Shown here piece after piece: positions 24,083-37,014 of a stretch of DNA of 64,000 nt. Under the pieces are notes generated by a model. The model made no database searches. It was not told the DNA's origin and was given only the letters and a program-made list of their open reading frames with translations. The stretch is from Mactra quadrangularis (Eukaryota; Mollusca; Bivalvia; Venerida; Mactridae), in NCBI GenBank assembly GCA_025267735.1, contig CM046304.1, positions 9,796,001 to 9,860,000 of the forward strand, given 5' to 3'. Within the stretch, counting starts at the first letter, position 1, and each line of letters starts with the position of its first letter. A program made the translations under genes and the position numbers.

Positions 24083-24313
24083 TTACATAAATACATAAAA
24101 CATGCCAATATCTAGCATGGCTGTTATTTCTTTGCTGACATAATTGCCAACTCTGTATTGATCTCTTTCATCAAGTTCATTTTTTTGCAGCAGACTAGAT
24201 TTGATATCACGAAAAACAAAGAGATCAGAGACTTTAGAGACATGTTTTTGTGTCTCATCAGGATTTTCTGGCAAATGGTTATTAGTACTCGATTGACAAT
24301 TTGTGTTTGATTA
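24083..24313 (-). pseudogene. Unassigned minus-strand ORF fragment, unit B copy
   Basis: About 75 codons are open from a TAA upstream, with a hydrophilic, acidic peptide including ENPDETQKHVSKVSDLFVF and ELDERDQYRVGNYVSKE. No ATG opens the frame, which suits an internal exon or a truncated remnant. Unit D keeps the first part but differs by an indel after SSLLQ, and A is frameshifted. I do not recognise the family. The composition looks protein-like rather than random, but the copies are not maintained. Confidence 0.4.
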
Positions 24314-25011
24314 CGTTGACTAAAGGGAGTGATATTGCCGAGTGCAAACACATCGAAAACACGTGACCAAATAATTCAGGAAGTGAAGGAGAATTAATTG
24401 CTGTTCTTAAGCAACATGAATCTTATACGCAACAAAATTCTACATATGAGTTATATATACCTGGAAACAGCAATTATACGTATCTAATTAATCACGAAAT
24501 TGGTCTTGTAGAAGCCCTAACAATGTTTGACATTTGTATTTAAGTTACTTTGATGATTTCATTATGCTACATTAACTGTAATTGTCAACTAATCAGAGGA
24601 AACGAGCAGTTAAATGTTATATTCTTTATAAGAACATAATCCCGGCACATTTCCATTTAGTTAGAGATGTCGACATATATCAAGCTATTAGAGTTAAATC
24701 TAATTTAGTAAATCACTTGTCAATAATATGACTTAAACAAAATGGTAATAATGTAAGACAATAACTGTACTACAGTGTAAGTCAAACCTAAAGTTAGTTT
24801 AGTATCATTTTTATGTGTATGTTAACCCTTTACTGGTTGCGACATGTGTGAAAAGTAGCCATTTTTTTCACCATTACGCGCTATGGCTATTTCAAGATGC
24901 TCTCATTTCATTACTAATTAACAAAAGATATGCAACTTGGCTAAGTTATTTCCTTGAACCTTACTATCACTTGCTTCATTTTTTATACTTTATATTTCAG
25001 TTTTATAAAAT

Positions 25012-25362
25012 TCAAGGCTTTTTTCTAAAGTCAACATTTGATATTTCATAGAAGAAATTTCCTGTCTGAATTCTTTCATTGTATTCTGTTTTAAAAGATT
25101 CTAGGCAACTTTTCACGAATTTTTCTGTCACGATTCTTTGTAAACTCTGGTCAATATATTCATTTGAAGCTAGTTTGTTCATTTTGCAGTCTAAATAACA
25201 CATCAATTTAGTCGAATCCTGTTTGCTTATATCACTTTTGGAGTTGTCTGGTCCAAATAATGAGTCAAGAGCAGTTTGTGAATCTTGGGAATGAGTGTTG
25301 TCCTCGTTCCAAGACTCTGATGACTTAGTACTCTTGGACTAGGCTTTCCCGCGTTCTGACAT
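25012..25362 (-). pseudogene. Decayed coiled-coil ORF, unit B copy
   Basis: Counterpart of 13419-13799. It starts at the ATG at 25360-25362, has the same TAG at codon 8, and ends early because one A is missing from the A-run near the end. In the alternative frame MKEFRQEISSMKYQMLTLE continues through a good heptad pattern. Many amino-acid-changing differences from A argue against function. Confidence 0.45.
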
Positions 25363-28300
25363 TTTATTTTTAATGTTTGCATTTCAGCCAAATTTTACTA
25401 TTTTTTCCACTTACGTGATGTTTTTCAGTATCCTAGCCTAATCCAACATAATTTCAAAATGGTAGTAAATAATACATTTCGTTTGAACTATACTGAAAAA
25501 TTTACTGAGCGCTAAGAATGGTCAGACCGGTTTGCCTAAAGCTTGGACACACCCTTTTAAAAAGAAATTCCTTATGAATCCATTTTTGAATATTTTTCCA
25601 TCCAAAGAAAATCACTGATATGTAGTCCGTTGTTAATATAACAATTAGAACATAATTTTAATGTCGCCGATGTAGAATTATATTTTATTAAAAGAATTTT
25701 GTGAGACATGAAAAAACACGCCTTGTCTCATCAAAACGACCTTGATCTTTTTCTAATGCAAAAGTTGTTACTGCAAATAGGGAACAGTAAATGGAACAAT
25801 AAGTAATTACATGTGAAAAAGACTTTCGTGCAAATTGAAACTTAACAGATCCGAGAACGCAAGCAAAGTAGATTGTTCATGACCAATGATATTGTTTCTT
25901 CCTTTATGGAGTAAGTCAATGGCCAATAGCACTTGTTCACACCTTCATACAGGAAAGGGCCAGGCAAATATACTGACAATTTTAATTTGTTGAAACGTGA
26001 GTATTAGGTATGGCAGCAAGTAATAACATGTTTTATGAGGTGTATGGAATTCTACCTTATTGTTTCAAATATTGGACTTTACAGCGCTACCAACTACGCT
26101 ACCTACCCGGGTTACGTTACATATAACAAAGTAAGTACGTGAAACAATACATTTATGACGATGAAGTAGGAGTTTAAGGAACGTTTTTCAATCATTCAAT
26201 ATATCGTTTTTATTTAGATGAAAATAAATTGTAATATTGAATGAATTAACATTACATACAACATCATTACCGGTAGGGTCATTTAAAGACATTCAATATC
26301 TTGTATATAAGATCAAGTCTTGGAATGTATTAAACAATAAATTACAAGAAAAATTAAACTACATGTATTTTATAAGAATAGTTTATGTCATTTTCTGAAT
26401 CAGATACAAAATCACTATTGTTAATAAAGTGGCAAGTGAACTTGCTAGATATCCTCTTAAACATAAAGATCAACATGAGTTGCTTCATTGTGATTTCCGG
26501 TTATTTGCTATATCATTGTGAATTTATTCTGTGTTTTACTCGCCCAGTTATGACGACAAATGTTGCCTAGTTGTTTGAGCATTAATTACGTTTGTGAATA
26601 TCTATGAGATTTCATTTCTTGCAGATATCAATACTAAATACAACGAACATAGTATGACAGAGAGTTATTCTACCACCTTTTACAAGAGCCATGCAATTAT
26701 TTATATTTCTATATAAACCAAGGTATTTTTACAAAAATTGTTGTGAATAGATTCAACTTGATAGCAGTACTTGAACCCCCCCCCCTCGATTTTGCTTCTG
26801 TAACAAACATCACGGTTTTACGTAAAGTATGCATTTGTCACAAGTACATTTGTAAACTAAAAATTATGAAGTCATTATTATTTCTTGTTTTCATAGTTAA
26901 GTGGACAGTGAATCCTATTTGTCTGTATATGTGGAACTTTCCTAACATTGCTAAAATTCCCTAACAGAAGATACATAATCATCATTATAGATCGTTAGAA
27001 CGCTCTATTACTTATACAAACATCCATTTAGGACTACTATGTAATTTTCTAGAAGTCATTTCTAATCTCTTTGAACTACAATAAGCAGAACAAAAAACTG
27101 TAATATGAAATTCTCTCATTTCCTAATGGTGTCATTTAGAGATTAGTTCTGTCTACACACAATCATTGGTTCGCAAATGAACGGTTGATATTTTACAATG
27201 TTTCGTTCTGTAGAAACTCCACTTGAGTATTTCCATTTTTTAATCTAGACATGTCTTTTTTGTTTAAATTGCAAATGATCATTATAGCAGAAACTGAATT
27301 ACAATTCGAATTACACACACAGACAACCAGCTTCTATCAATTTGTTGTAATCCAGACTCCCTATAGGAAACATAATGCCAGTCTAGATTTAGATGTAATA
27401 TTGTTTCACACACACGACAATAAATGTTTATTACTGATTTATGTGGCTATAAATCAATCTTTACTGGGTGATTTCACGGTGTGATTTTATAGATTCCAAG
27501 ACAAAATACAAGAAAGCAAACATTTCCAGACAGGTTTGCGCTCAGTTATGATTAAATGACGGTATAAAATATTTACTGGTTTGTAAATGTTACAATGTAT
27601 GGTTGTATTCAAAACAATAATATATTACTTAATACTACATGATGACTACTAAATATTGAAACAACAGGGAAATGGTAAAAAGCTATTGTCATTTTATCCT
27701 ATTCCTGATATCTGTGTGCATGTCATAGCAAATGGCCGTATGCTGTGATAAAATATATTCCGTGTATGTGGTATTTTGCAACGTGTACATTATGTCAAAT
27801 AGACTATCATTATCATTAATAAGAAATTTTGTTCATTAAGCAGTTTCGACGTAAAAATAAATGATCTAACAGGGGAAGTATTTATACCAACTGAGGAACC
27901 AAGGATTACAGCTACATTAGGTGAAAGTAGGGTTTAGATGGCGGAATAATTCTAAATCAGATAACTTTATATTACGTTCTACATGTGTCATAACTGGCGG
28001 ATATCACCCATTTATACTCCTGCTTACTTAATTGGCAATTATGATTTTTTATTTTTAACTTAATAACAAATTTTGATGTAGCGTAAACAGATCACCACAG
28101 TAACTTTAATCTATGTCAAACACTTTATGGTTTCTCACCAGACAACTATTTATCGGATTAATCAGACATTAAAGAATGTCTTTTTTTCCTGTATTACTAT
28201 TAAGATGATAAGAGTTTTAACAGTTTACTCATTTCCTCTAAGAACAGGTATATGTTATATGAAGTCTAACAAGATGGCTGTCTTAAATAACCCAATAAAT

Positions 28301-28763
28301 CAATGACGTTGTAGGATTTGTTTTCAAGATAATTTGAGGTAATATATCAACGAAGAAAATACAGTTTGTGAAATATTTCAAATAGTCTAACAATTTTTGA
28401 GAATATATTTTGTATAAATACAAATTATCTAAATGATTTCCTAGACATCGATATTTTCTCTATTAAGCGGAAGGAAGGCATACGATGTTTATTTAAAAAG
28501 GTTTCCTATGAGAGATTATTCATGTGGAGATTTATAGTTTATATTTTGATTCACAAAGGACCATTTATAATATTATATTTTTGTAAACTCAGAATAATAA
28601 AACTTATCTAATATGATTCAATGTCTTATGTTTAGTGCAGACAATTTAAAAGGTCATGTAGCTCCAACCTCCATAAAGCAAATGCAAATTTAAATGTAGA
28701 TTTTGCTCCGACAGATTTTTAGTTAAGGGTCATCTCATCATAAACGCTTCAATTAAAATGTGT

Positions 28764-28941
28764 AAACACCCAGCTGGCGCAGTTGGTAGCTAGCAAATCT
28801 ACTGATCGAGGGGTCGTGGGCGGGTCGGACATACTTTCGTAAAGTTTGGACATGAAAATAATTTCTACGGTCTTTTTCAATACTACCATTGAGGGCAGTT
28901 GTCAGACCATGACGAAAGTATGTGCTTAGTTACCGTTAGCA
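28764..28941 (+). mobile_element. tRNA-derived SINE, unit C copy
   Basis: Best-preserved head of this family in the array. The A box is TGGCGCAGTTGG, and GGGGTCGTGGGCGGGTCGGAC covers the B-box area. The body ends GCTTAGTTACCGTTAGC. The position is orthologous to the copies in A, B and D. Confidence 0.6.
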
Positions 28942-29205
28942 GATTAATTCAAAAAACAAAATCAGAATAAATGAGCATGTAAGGATGCTGTCTTTCCTTT
29001 GATAAACAATGACTTGTTTAGGTTCTGAAATATATGACGTTTAATTCCCTCAGAACCTTCAAAGACAATGGCGTCAAAACTAATGATTGTTGTTGTTGTG
29101 TTTAAGTTATAGAAACCCGTTAGATCAATACCAAACATAAATCTTTTTAAGCTTAACATCACTATATAAAGGGATGTATTAATTTTGGGTTCTCAAACAA
29201 ATTTG

Positions 29206-31040
29206 ACAATAATGAAGATTCCCTGCGGTGAACCCCAATTTGTAATGCTGTGACGCATTGATCCTCATTCTATACGTAAACGATAAAATATGTCTTGTCT
29301 TAGACGCTTAACTCAATTCGCACAATGGGCAATGCACAGGAAGAAGTGCGGCGTATACATGAACAAAAAATCGTTGAATGATTTTTTTCGTTTTTTTTAA
29401 AAATATAATCATAATTAAATTGTAAAAATGCTAGGTAATAACTACAGGAACACCCATCCATAGATACAAGGTGCTTTTAACCCTCAATAGCTATATATCC
29501 GTAGCCGTATCCTAATTTCGTTTTCAAAGGTATGTGTAATGATTGACAGATGTAAACACGTTCTCATGGAGGTTAAATGACCAGTATATTAGTTTTTTAA
29601 CGTACATACTTATTTGTATAGCAATATTATATTGCGAGGTCACAAAAATGTTTAATTTATTCATGTAAAAATTGCCACGTGGCTTCAGGTATTTATACAT
29701 GTTTATGCATGATACTTAGCGTAGTATCGTACAGTTAGTTTGTGAGCATTATGGTTAACTCAATGGATGGGAAATTACACAAATAATTAGGATTATTGGT
29801 CAAATAGTTCTACGTTGTATTTTTCTCATAGCTCTGATATGGTAATGAATTGAAGTAAATAGTATAAGTATTCATTATAAGTTAAATGCAATAAATATTA
29901 ATACAAGTTGTAGATTTCTACGCCATGTGTGACACTATTGAATGTATATTGGTGGTTCTGTTACATTTTAGTAACTTATTTATTTGATCATTCAATTGCA
30001 TTTCCCTGTACTCCTCTATGGTTTGTATACCTGTGCAATCACAGGAGTGTGTATTTTAATCAATTTCTCAATGAGTTTTACCTGAATATTAGGATATCTT
30101 TCTTTGAAAAATCCATGAAAATTGGATTTTCATGTATAGTTTACAAATGACATCTTAAGTTGTTCATGTATACTGTAAAATTTGACTTAAGCAAATATAT
30201 AAGGGATTCGTGAGTTTTTTTTCGACGTAGCTGTCTAAGCTGGCTTTTGGAATACCCAAATCTATTTATAAAATCTCATTCTATTGGACAAATACAAAAT
30301 TTCGCATGGCAACTTTGTAGAAATCCCCCCTAATATCGGTTAAAAATAGCAAAAAGACTCCAAAAACTGAAAAGGGCGTTTCTCCGTGTTCGTCAGATTT
30401 TGAAAATTAAAAACAATCGTTGGTGTTTTCATAAGCGTTATAAATGAGGTTTTTTATAAGAACATTGGATATATAATAGATAAATTATATGATTGTGTGT
30501 CAGGTTATATTAATTTTTTCACATACCACAACAGTTTTATGACTGACCTTTATGTAAAACGAAAATGACTTTGTTGAGAGTAGTTTTCTTTTGTATGCCG
30601 AATCGTCTCGGAACAATTTGTTTATTATTCAATATACATGAGCATACAAATTATCTCCCTTTGATAAAGTTAATAGTTCGTGTGAATTTTCTAGTATTTT
30701 AGCCATGATTTTATTGTAATATGTTTTTAATTATTAAGAATAATATAGTGTAAATTCTTTTAGACAGTCTTTTGAATTTAGATTATAAACATTATAATGT
30801 TTTATAGATTGTAATGCTTTATAACGCGTACGTAGAGTTAATTACTCAATTACTATGCTTCTTGATGTTTGTTGATGAATAATACTGCTGTAAATACGTA
30901 ACACATACTTTCAAATTGTATTAGAAAGATTTGTGACAAGGATATTAATCCATTTAATTTAGGTCATTTCAATGGTAAACCAGAAATGCAATGTGAAATG
31001 CAATAATTAATTGCACATGATGCAGATATTTCGTTAATTC
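29206..31040. other. Non-unit DNA inside C, left part
   Basis: Homology to the tandem unit stops after CTCAAACAAATTTGAC. The following 1.8 kb is AT-rich with no recognisable gene, repeat family or long ORF. Confidence 0.5.
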
Positions 31041-31046
31041 ATTTTG

Positions 31047-34000
31047 ACAGCCGTTCTCCAGAAATGGTTACCATTTTGAAAAACACGTGTCTCCAGGTTA
31101 TATACGACTATATACACAACGTGAAACAACACTTATGGTTTTAATCATTTGGAAATGTTAACTTAGATTGTTGTTGCTAAAGTGGTACAAAAGAAACATT
31201 GAAAACTTACGTCTTTTGGCAAAAGTTTGCTGAGCAAAAACTTCAATAAGTAGAAAAAGGCCGTGTCTCCAGCTCTATGTTTAATATTTGCTTTGAAAAA
31301 TAATAAATCTAAGGTTTGTTATTGCTTGTAATATGTATTTATTTTCCATATATGGGTAGTGACTTGTATGATTTTAAAGATATTCTACTGATACGAATAT
31401 GAAATTCTAAGATTTTCTACGTTTTAGGGTTGTCTCCAAAACAGTCCTATGTTACCGTAACTATTTTTGCATGGTTAAATTACTTTCCAAAATGTGTTGT
31501 TGTTAATTGTTAAACCGTTTACTAATACTACATTGAGTCAAATATCGTGGGAAACAAAGTTTGAATCTTATCTGTCCTAAGGAGAATGAACAAATTAACC
31601 CCAAACTCAAATTTTTAAATGTCGCATTTAAGAAACTATGCTTCCATAACGAGCGTAGCACAGTTGCTAGTGACAATATAGGTGTTTTTACATTGAATTG
31701 TTGTTTGCCACTGTACATTGGTGTGATCAAGTGCAAGTAACGTGTACATTTATTATTACTTCTATATTTATTGAGGGAAACTTTAACGGAACACAGGGAT
31801 TCCGTAACGACTATTCTCCGTAACAAGTATTTGACATACTATATGATATAATTTATGGAAGAAACAAGCTGTTATTGTTTTCGATATTCCTCTTTTGATC
31901 ATTTGATCATGTTAAAAGCAAATTTAGGCCTTAGCACTAACAATTACGGTACATTTGTAAGAAAACATATTTTAGTGCAGGTACAGAATGAAGGATAAAT
32001 ATGAAATCTGTGTAATGGATGACTGTCATAGTATTAATATTACAATTATTAATACATTCATTGACATATTTCTTTAAGTGGAAAGAAAAAATGTTGATGT
32101 CTCTTTAATTGAGAATGAAAATTCATTTCGTTACGGAGTATAGAGGGCTTGTTACGGAACATAGATTGTAATAATAACGATTTAAGCGATCATTGAATTA
32201 AATTGAATGCATTTAACATTATCACAGTACTTTTACTACGTAAACAGACTAACTGAACGTTTTTCAGCCTTATATGATGAAAATTGATGAAAATAGTTGC
32301 GTCCGTGGAGATTTTCATATTTGACACACCTGTATGTGTTTCAGATTTGTAACAAAACAATATTTGTGTAACCAATTTATGCAAAATTATGGCCATAACA
32401 ACAATAAAGAATATTTAACAAATTGGCAATGTCTGAATCGAATTAACAATGATTCTTACACATTAAAACAATGACCTAAAAAATCAGCATGTCTAAAGAT
32501 TTGAGAATGTTAATATTATTCAAAAGTTTCATTTTATCTTGTGCGTTATCAGTTGAAATTTCCAGTTATTGCTTCGAAAAAATATCTTCACCACTGATAA
32601 CCAATCTCAACATGAGCACCCATCAGAGACGTTGCACAAAGACAATTTTAAACGTCTCTTGCACCTACGACACATATATTCAAAATCCGAATAAAACAGC
32701 TAGGAATTTCGGAACGCATAAAATATGATGGAATATCTTATCAAATTTCTTTGAAGACCACATCTGCTAAGCTAACTTTAGATACCATACTATTTATTAT
32801 TATTTAATGATATTCTTACTTTATTAACTTTTATCATGGGGTAAGTAACAAGTAAATACTTTAATAAGTGATTGCAATATTTTAATGAAAATAAAATATA
32901 TTACAAAATAAATTTAGCAATACCAAAGTGTTTGCCAGTTCAATTTTAGAAATACTTTGTAAATACACATATGACAAAACAGTTTCCTTTCATTTTCGGT
33001 ATATATCAAATGCAATGTTTGACCAAAGTTAAATTTAAGCTAAACTATGCATAAAATTTATAAAAATTGTTTCTGGATTTGATTTCATTCCAAAATGTGA
33101 TTGTTAATATAGAATGTTTCTCACTAGTTTTAGTCTGATCGCGTCCTCGAGTTTTAATTCGCCCGGATTTAAAATTACCCATTTTACTGCATAATAGTTA
33201 TTTGGCCTACACTGTCACCAAAAATTATTATGTCAAACCCAAACGAATGGATTGTTAATATAATCATTTCCCATCGTGGTGCTTAGCATATGTTCCGTAA
33301 CGCCGCTTAGCGTAGTAATTTTTCGCAAATAGCTAATTTATTGACTATTTATAATGTTCATCACGATCAGTGTCGTATATTTCATATATCTACATGGTAT
33401 ACACGCTAGAACATATCAGTAAAAGTGCATTTTAGTTAGGTTAATACCATCATACTTACTTCATATGTCTCATTTGTTATATTCAAAGCTCAGTATTATT
33501 GTAATTTTGTAATATGGCAACACTTAAACTTAAATTTTGTTAAAAACATAAGGAAATACTCTGTGCTGTTAATAAATCATACTATTGTATTGTTTAATCG
33601 ATATTAAAATGCAGTTTTGTTCGAGTTGGCAAGACTTTCTAATTTTTACTATGTTCCGTAACTCCATGGCACATCAAATATGTCATTATGTATGAGCATT
33701 CAGTGTCATGTTTCAAACTAATTTACATTTTATTTTGTGCCTTATATGTTGTAGTTTTCATCAATTTAGAAAAGAATGGTCCACATGTCTGTATGTGACA
33801 AATACATAAGTTGACATAATTGTGTTACGTTATCTTATCTTAACAACAAAATGATGATGACTTCTACATGCGCTATTCTGACAATCATGTATATATTGCG
33901 AAGTAGTTTGCTTAAATTTGTTTCACTACTCACCATTGAATGCTATTCCATAGTTACATGGACAGAAATACAGACTTGCATTTTAAAACTAGGTATCTAC

Positions 34001-34228
34001 TACTTGAGCTCGTGGTTCTATGCTCCGTAACGTAGGAGTTGACGTATACTTTTTGAACTCGTATATCTGTCTCAGTCTTAAAATGGTGTGCGTTATATTT
34101 TCGTTTCGAGACCACGAAGGTTTGAATTTTGCAAATATGTTAAAAAATAAATGTTTACAGTAAGTTCATTTTTCAACATTTCACTTTTCAAAATGGTAAC
34201 GATTTCTGGAGAACGGCTGTTTGACACA
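31047..34228. other. 3.2-kb segment bounded by a 37-bp inverted repeat
   Basis: The left arm near 31052-31090 (CAGCCGTTCTCCAGAAATGG followed by TTACCATTTTGAAAA) recurs inverted near 34188-34226 with about two mismatches in 37 bp. Between them are eight copies of CCGTAAC/GTTACGG, several within the longer word TATGTTCCGTAAC. No transposase or long ORF is seen. It could be a non-autonomous DNA element or part of one, but no target duplication was found. Confidence 0.45.
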
Positions 34229-35220
34229 TCATGGATGTCTCCATCGTCGGAAACCCACGGTACTCATCCGTTATGAATATTATCGTTAACGTAATACCCT
34301 GGCTTACCGAGAATAGCTTTCTCATAATTCTACGCCGTTTGTCTTTTTAAAGACATTTCTTGTTAAGAATACACTTGTTTACACAGTTATTTATTTAGAT
34401 TGTTTCAAATATCGACGTAAATAATTAAGTGTCGGAATAATAGTTTAGATGCATGGCATAAAGTGAGCAGACAATGATTAGAGAATAAAAGTGTATAAAT
34501 GTATAAACTATTATTATACCCGTTGTTTGATCCAGTAAGAACTTGCCATCATTAGTGATATCTACATTGAGGAAAGATAGGGTAATTGTCGCTCAGTAAG
34601 GATGTAGCTATCAGAGAATCCAAATTGCCCAGACTCTTCCAGGACGACAGACATTATCTGATTGTAATTGGTATGTTTTCGTCTAGCTTCAACTGAACCA
34701 TTGATTGCATGTGTCTGTGGCAAGTTGTTATCGACGTGTTTATTTTGATGAATATCTTCTTGTCATTTGTAGTCTATAGGTTTTAAATGTAAAATCTTGT
34801 CATTATGATCAAACTCAAATTTTATTATTGCATTAACGCTATTCTACGCACGCCTAGACTGTTATATAATCAACAAATCATAAACATTTCATTTCATGCT
34901 TCATATTATTGCTGTGTCTTTTACATTACAAGATTTTCACATTAATTTTTCTTTATTATAAAAATTATGTGAATTATATTTTACGATTATATATATCATA
35001 GAATATTGCTTTTAATCAGATACGCTATGTAAGCAAGTTGTTTTATTACAATGTTTATTATAATTATCGTTTTATTCATTCGTGACATACTAGCATATTG
35101 TCCCAGTTAAGCTTACACTTTCCTTCGAAACATGCTTAAACAAGAAATGCATTACAGTTTACACGAGATTAAGATTAACGTACAATCCTGATGTATGGGT
35201 AATATTTGTCTTTTACACGC
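34229..35220. other. Non-unit DNA inside C
   Basis: AT-rich sequence without recognisable genes, repeats or long ORFs. Confidence 0.4.
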
Positions 35221-35224
35221 AACA

Positions 35225-36250
35225 CTTAGTACATTTATAGATCCTCTAAACCCCTTTGATAGTAGACACTTCTGTAAGTAATTATACAGTTGGAAATGTG
35301 TTTGTTAAGAAAACTTTCTAAGGAATATAAAACTTGATGATAAAGAAAACTCTAGAGAGAAATAAGTTATTTACTGATCAGATGTATTTTAGAATATAAT
35401 ATTTTACTTGCAGATAAGAAGCGTTCCACACTGACATTAAACGTCCTATCAAATTGTGTTCTTTAGAGTGGTTATGGTATTTGTAGATTTTGTATTGGAT
35501 TGCAGCAGACGGTAGTCCTGTATTGTTTCTAAAAACTCTATTTTTAGGACAATTTGGAAAACATTCAATGTAGACTCCTAATTTGTAGTTAACTATTGTA
35601 ACTGTAGCCTGACGCTGTATATATGTATTGTTTATGTGAAGGGAAATCGACACTTCTTATGGAATAGCCGGAAGGACAAAGCATACAATAAGATAAACTT
35701 CCATATCACTTACTGGTTTATCTAAGTGTAATGTTGGCGTCAAAGTTTCCAACTTTTGGTAAAAACTGAACATAAAAAAGAATATGCATCAGTCTGATTC
35801 CTTCTGACAAAAACTAAACTACTTAAAGATCTCCGGTGTTAATATTTCCACTCAATAATTTAATCAGATATTCACAACAAGTGACGTAGAGAGGTATCAA
35901 GAGAACTCTATATAAACAGAACAATCTATTTACTAGACACTTGTCAGCGTTTGATTAAGATTGCTGTGAAAGGTTTATGTGAGAATTTCAGTTGAAGCAA
36001 TAACATGATTTAGTAAACACTGTCTGTATTCAACGATTTTTAATCAGTTAGATGTTTGGGGGCTATACCAGTCCAAACAGTACAAATGTCCCTTGTTGTG
36101 TTACTTCCTAGACAATATTAATAATCATTCATGTAATCTCTTGCTAGTAAACACTTCTATGAGTAAGTAAACTGTTTGAAATTAAGTTGTAAACAAAACT
36201 ATCAAAGAATAATAAAGAAGTCTCTTGCGAGAAAAGTAAACGCATTATAA
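35225..36250. repeat. Diverged direct repeat plus displaced unit fragment
   Basis: About 140 bp at 35235-35375 (AGTAGACACTTCTGTAAGTA...) recurs at about 36145-36250 (AGTAAACACTTCTATGAGTA...), roughly 915 bp apart and clearly diverged. Between them 35820-36000 is a copy of the unit segment TTCCACTCAATAATTTAATC...GGTTTATGTGAGAATTT. That segment also sits in its normal place at 39195-39370 in the same unit, so it is out of order here. Confidence 0.55.
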
Positions 36251-37014
36251 GACAGTTACGCTCTATATATTAATGTTATAGTTGTCTCAAAATAGCACCC
36301 TGTGATTAGATGTGTATTAATGTAAAACATGTTATGTGGAAAAAGATCTGATGAGAAAATATTGAAATCATATATGAAATTCGATTTTTGAGCTCACTTT
36401 TTCCAACCCGATGATCGGCTTAATCTAGCGTAAGATAAGTTAGATTACCAATGTAATACTATATTGTTTCAAAATAAATTGTATCTTATATTCTCAATAA
36501 ATGATGAGAACTGAAAACAAGATAGGATTAATATTTTCATTTAACACATGAATTGTGGACTGAAAGTCCTTAAGCATCGAATCAACAAATCCAATTAGAC
36601 ACTGAAGTCATTTGAAATACGTCTATAAATTATGAACCGTTATTATTTAACCTACTGATTCGAAATAACAAACTTCGTACGCAATCCAATTATTTCCATC
36701 ATAAGTTTATATAAAAGCTTTGATTATAGAACCTTTTTATTTGTCTTGGACCTATTTACATCGTATTGACTTACAACTTCATTGTACAAGAATTACTGAT
36801 AAGTTTACTGGCACTGGTTGAGGAAAAACAAATGATTTCTTACAATAAGACTAAATTATTTTCTGACACGATTTCCAAGTCTATATTGATTTCATTCTTT
36901 TCTTTTTCGAGTGTTTTTGCAGCATGTCAGTTTTGACTGATTAATAATGTTACGAAAGTGAAACAAGGAGGTCACGTTCTTATTAGGGGCATGCGTTTTG
37001 CTTTTCAATAGAAT
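36250..37014. other. Non-unit DNA inside C
   Basis: No recognisable gene or repeat. Homology with the unit resumes near 37015 at AGCAATACAATTAAACATAA. Confidence 0.4.

Larger units (their letters stand above)
14822..26202. repeat. Tandem unit B (about 11.4 kb)
   Basis: Full-length copy. The first about 3.3 kb is near-identical to unit C, including the segment at 14893-15003 that A and D lack. The middle (about 21995-24300) is closer to D than to A. The end (about 24330-26040) is near-identical to A. It retains about 600 bp at 18720-19325 that A has lost. It carries a private SINE at 17661-17875. Outside the listed elements I see only AT-rich noncoding sequence and short random ORFs. Confidence 0.9.

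Noticed and set aside
31503..31826. 107-codon minus-strand ORF in the unit C insert
   Set aside because: No recognisable domain, and composition is typical of chance ORFs; it overlaps the CCGTAAC word cluster.
32489..32728. Small ORF with a hydrophobic N-terminus and several Cys, possibly secreted
   Set aside because: A signal-like start and scattered cysteines are weak evidence at 79 codons; single copy with no supporting signals.
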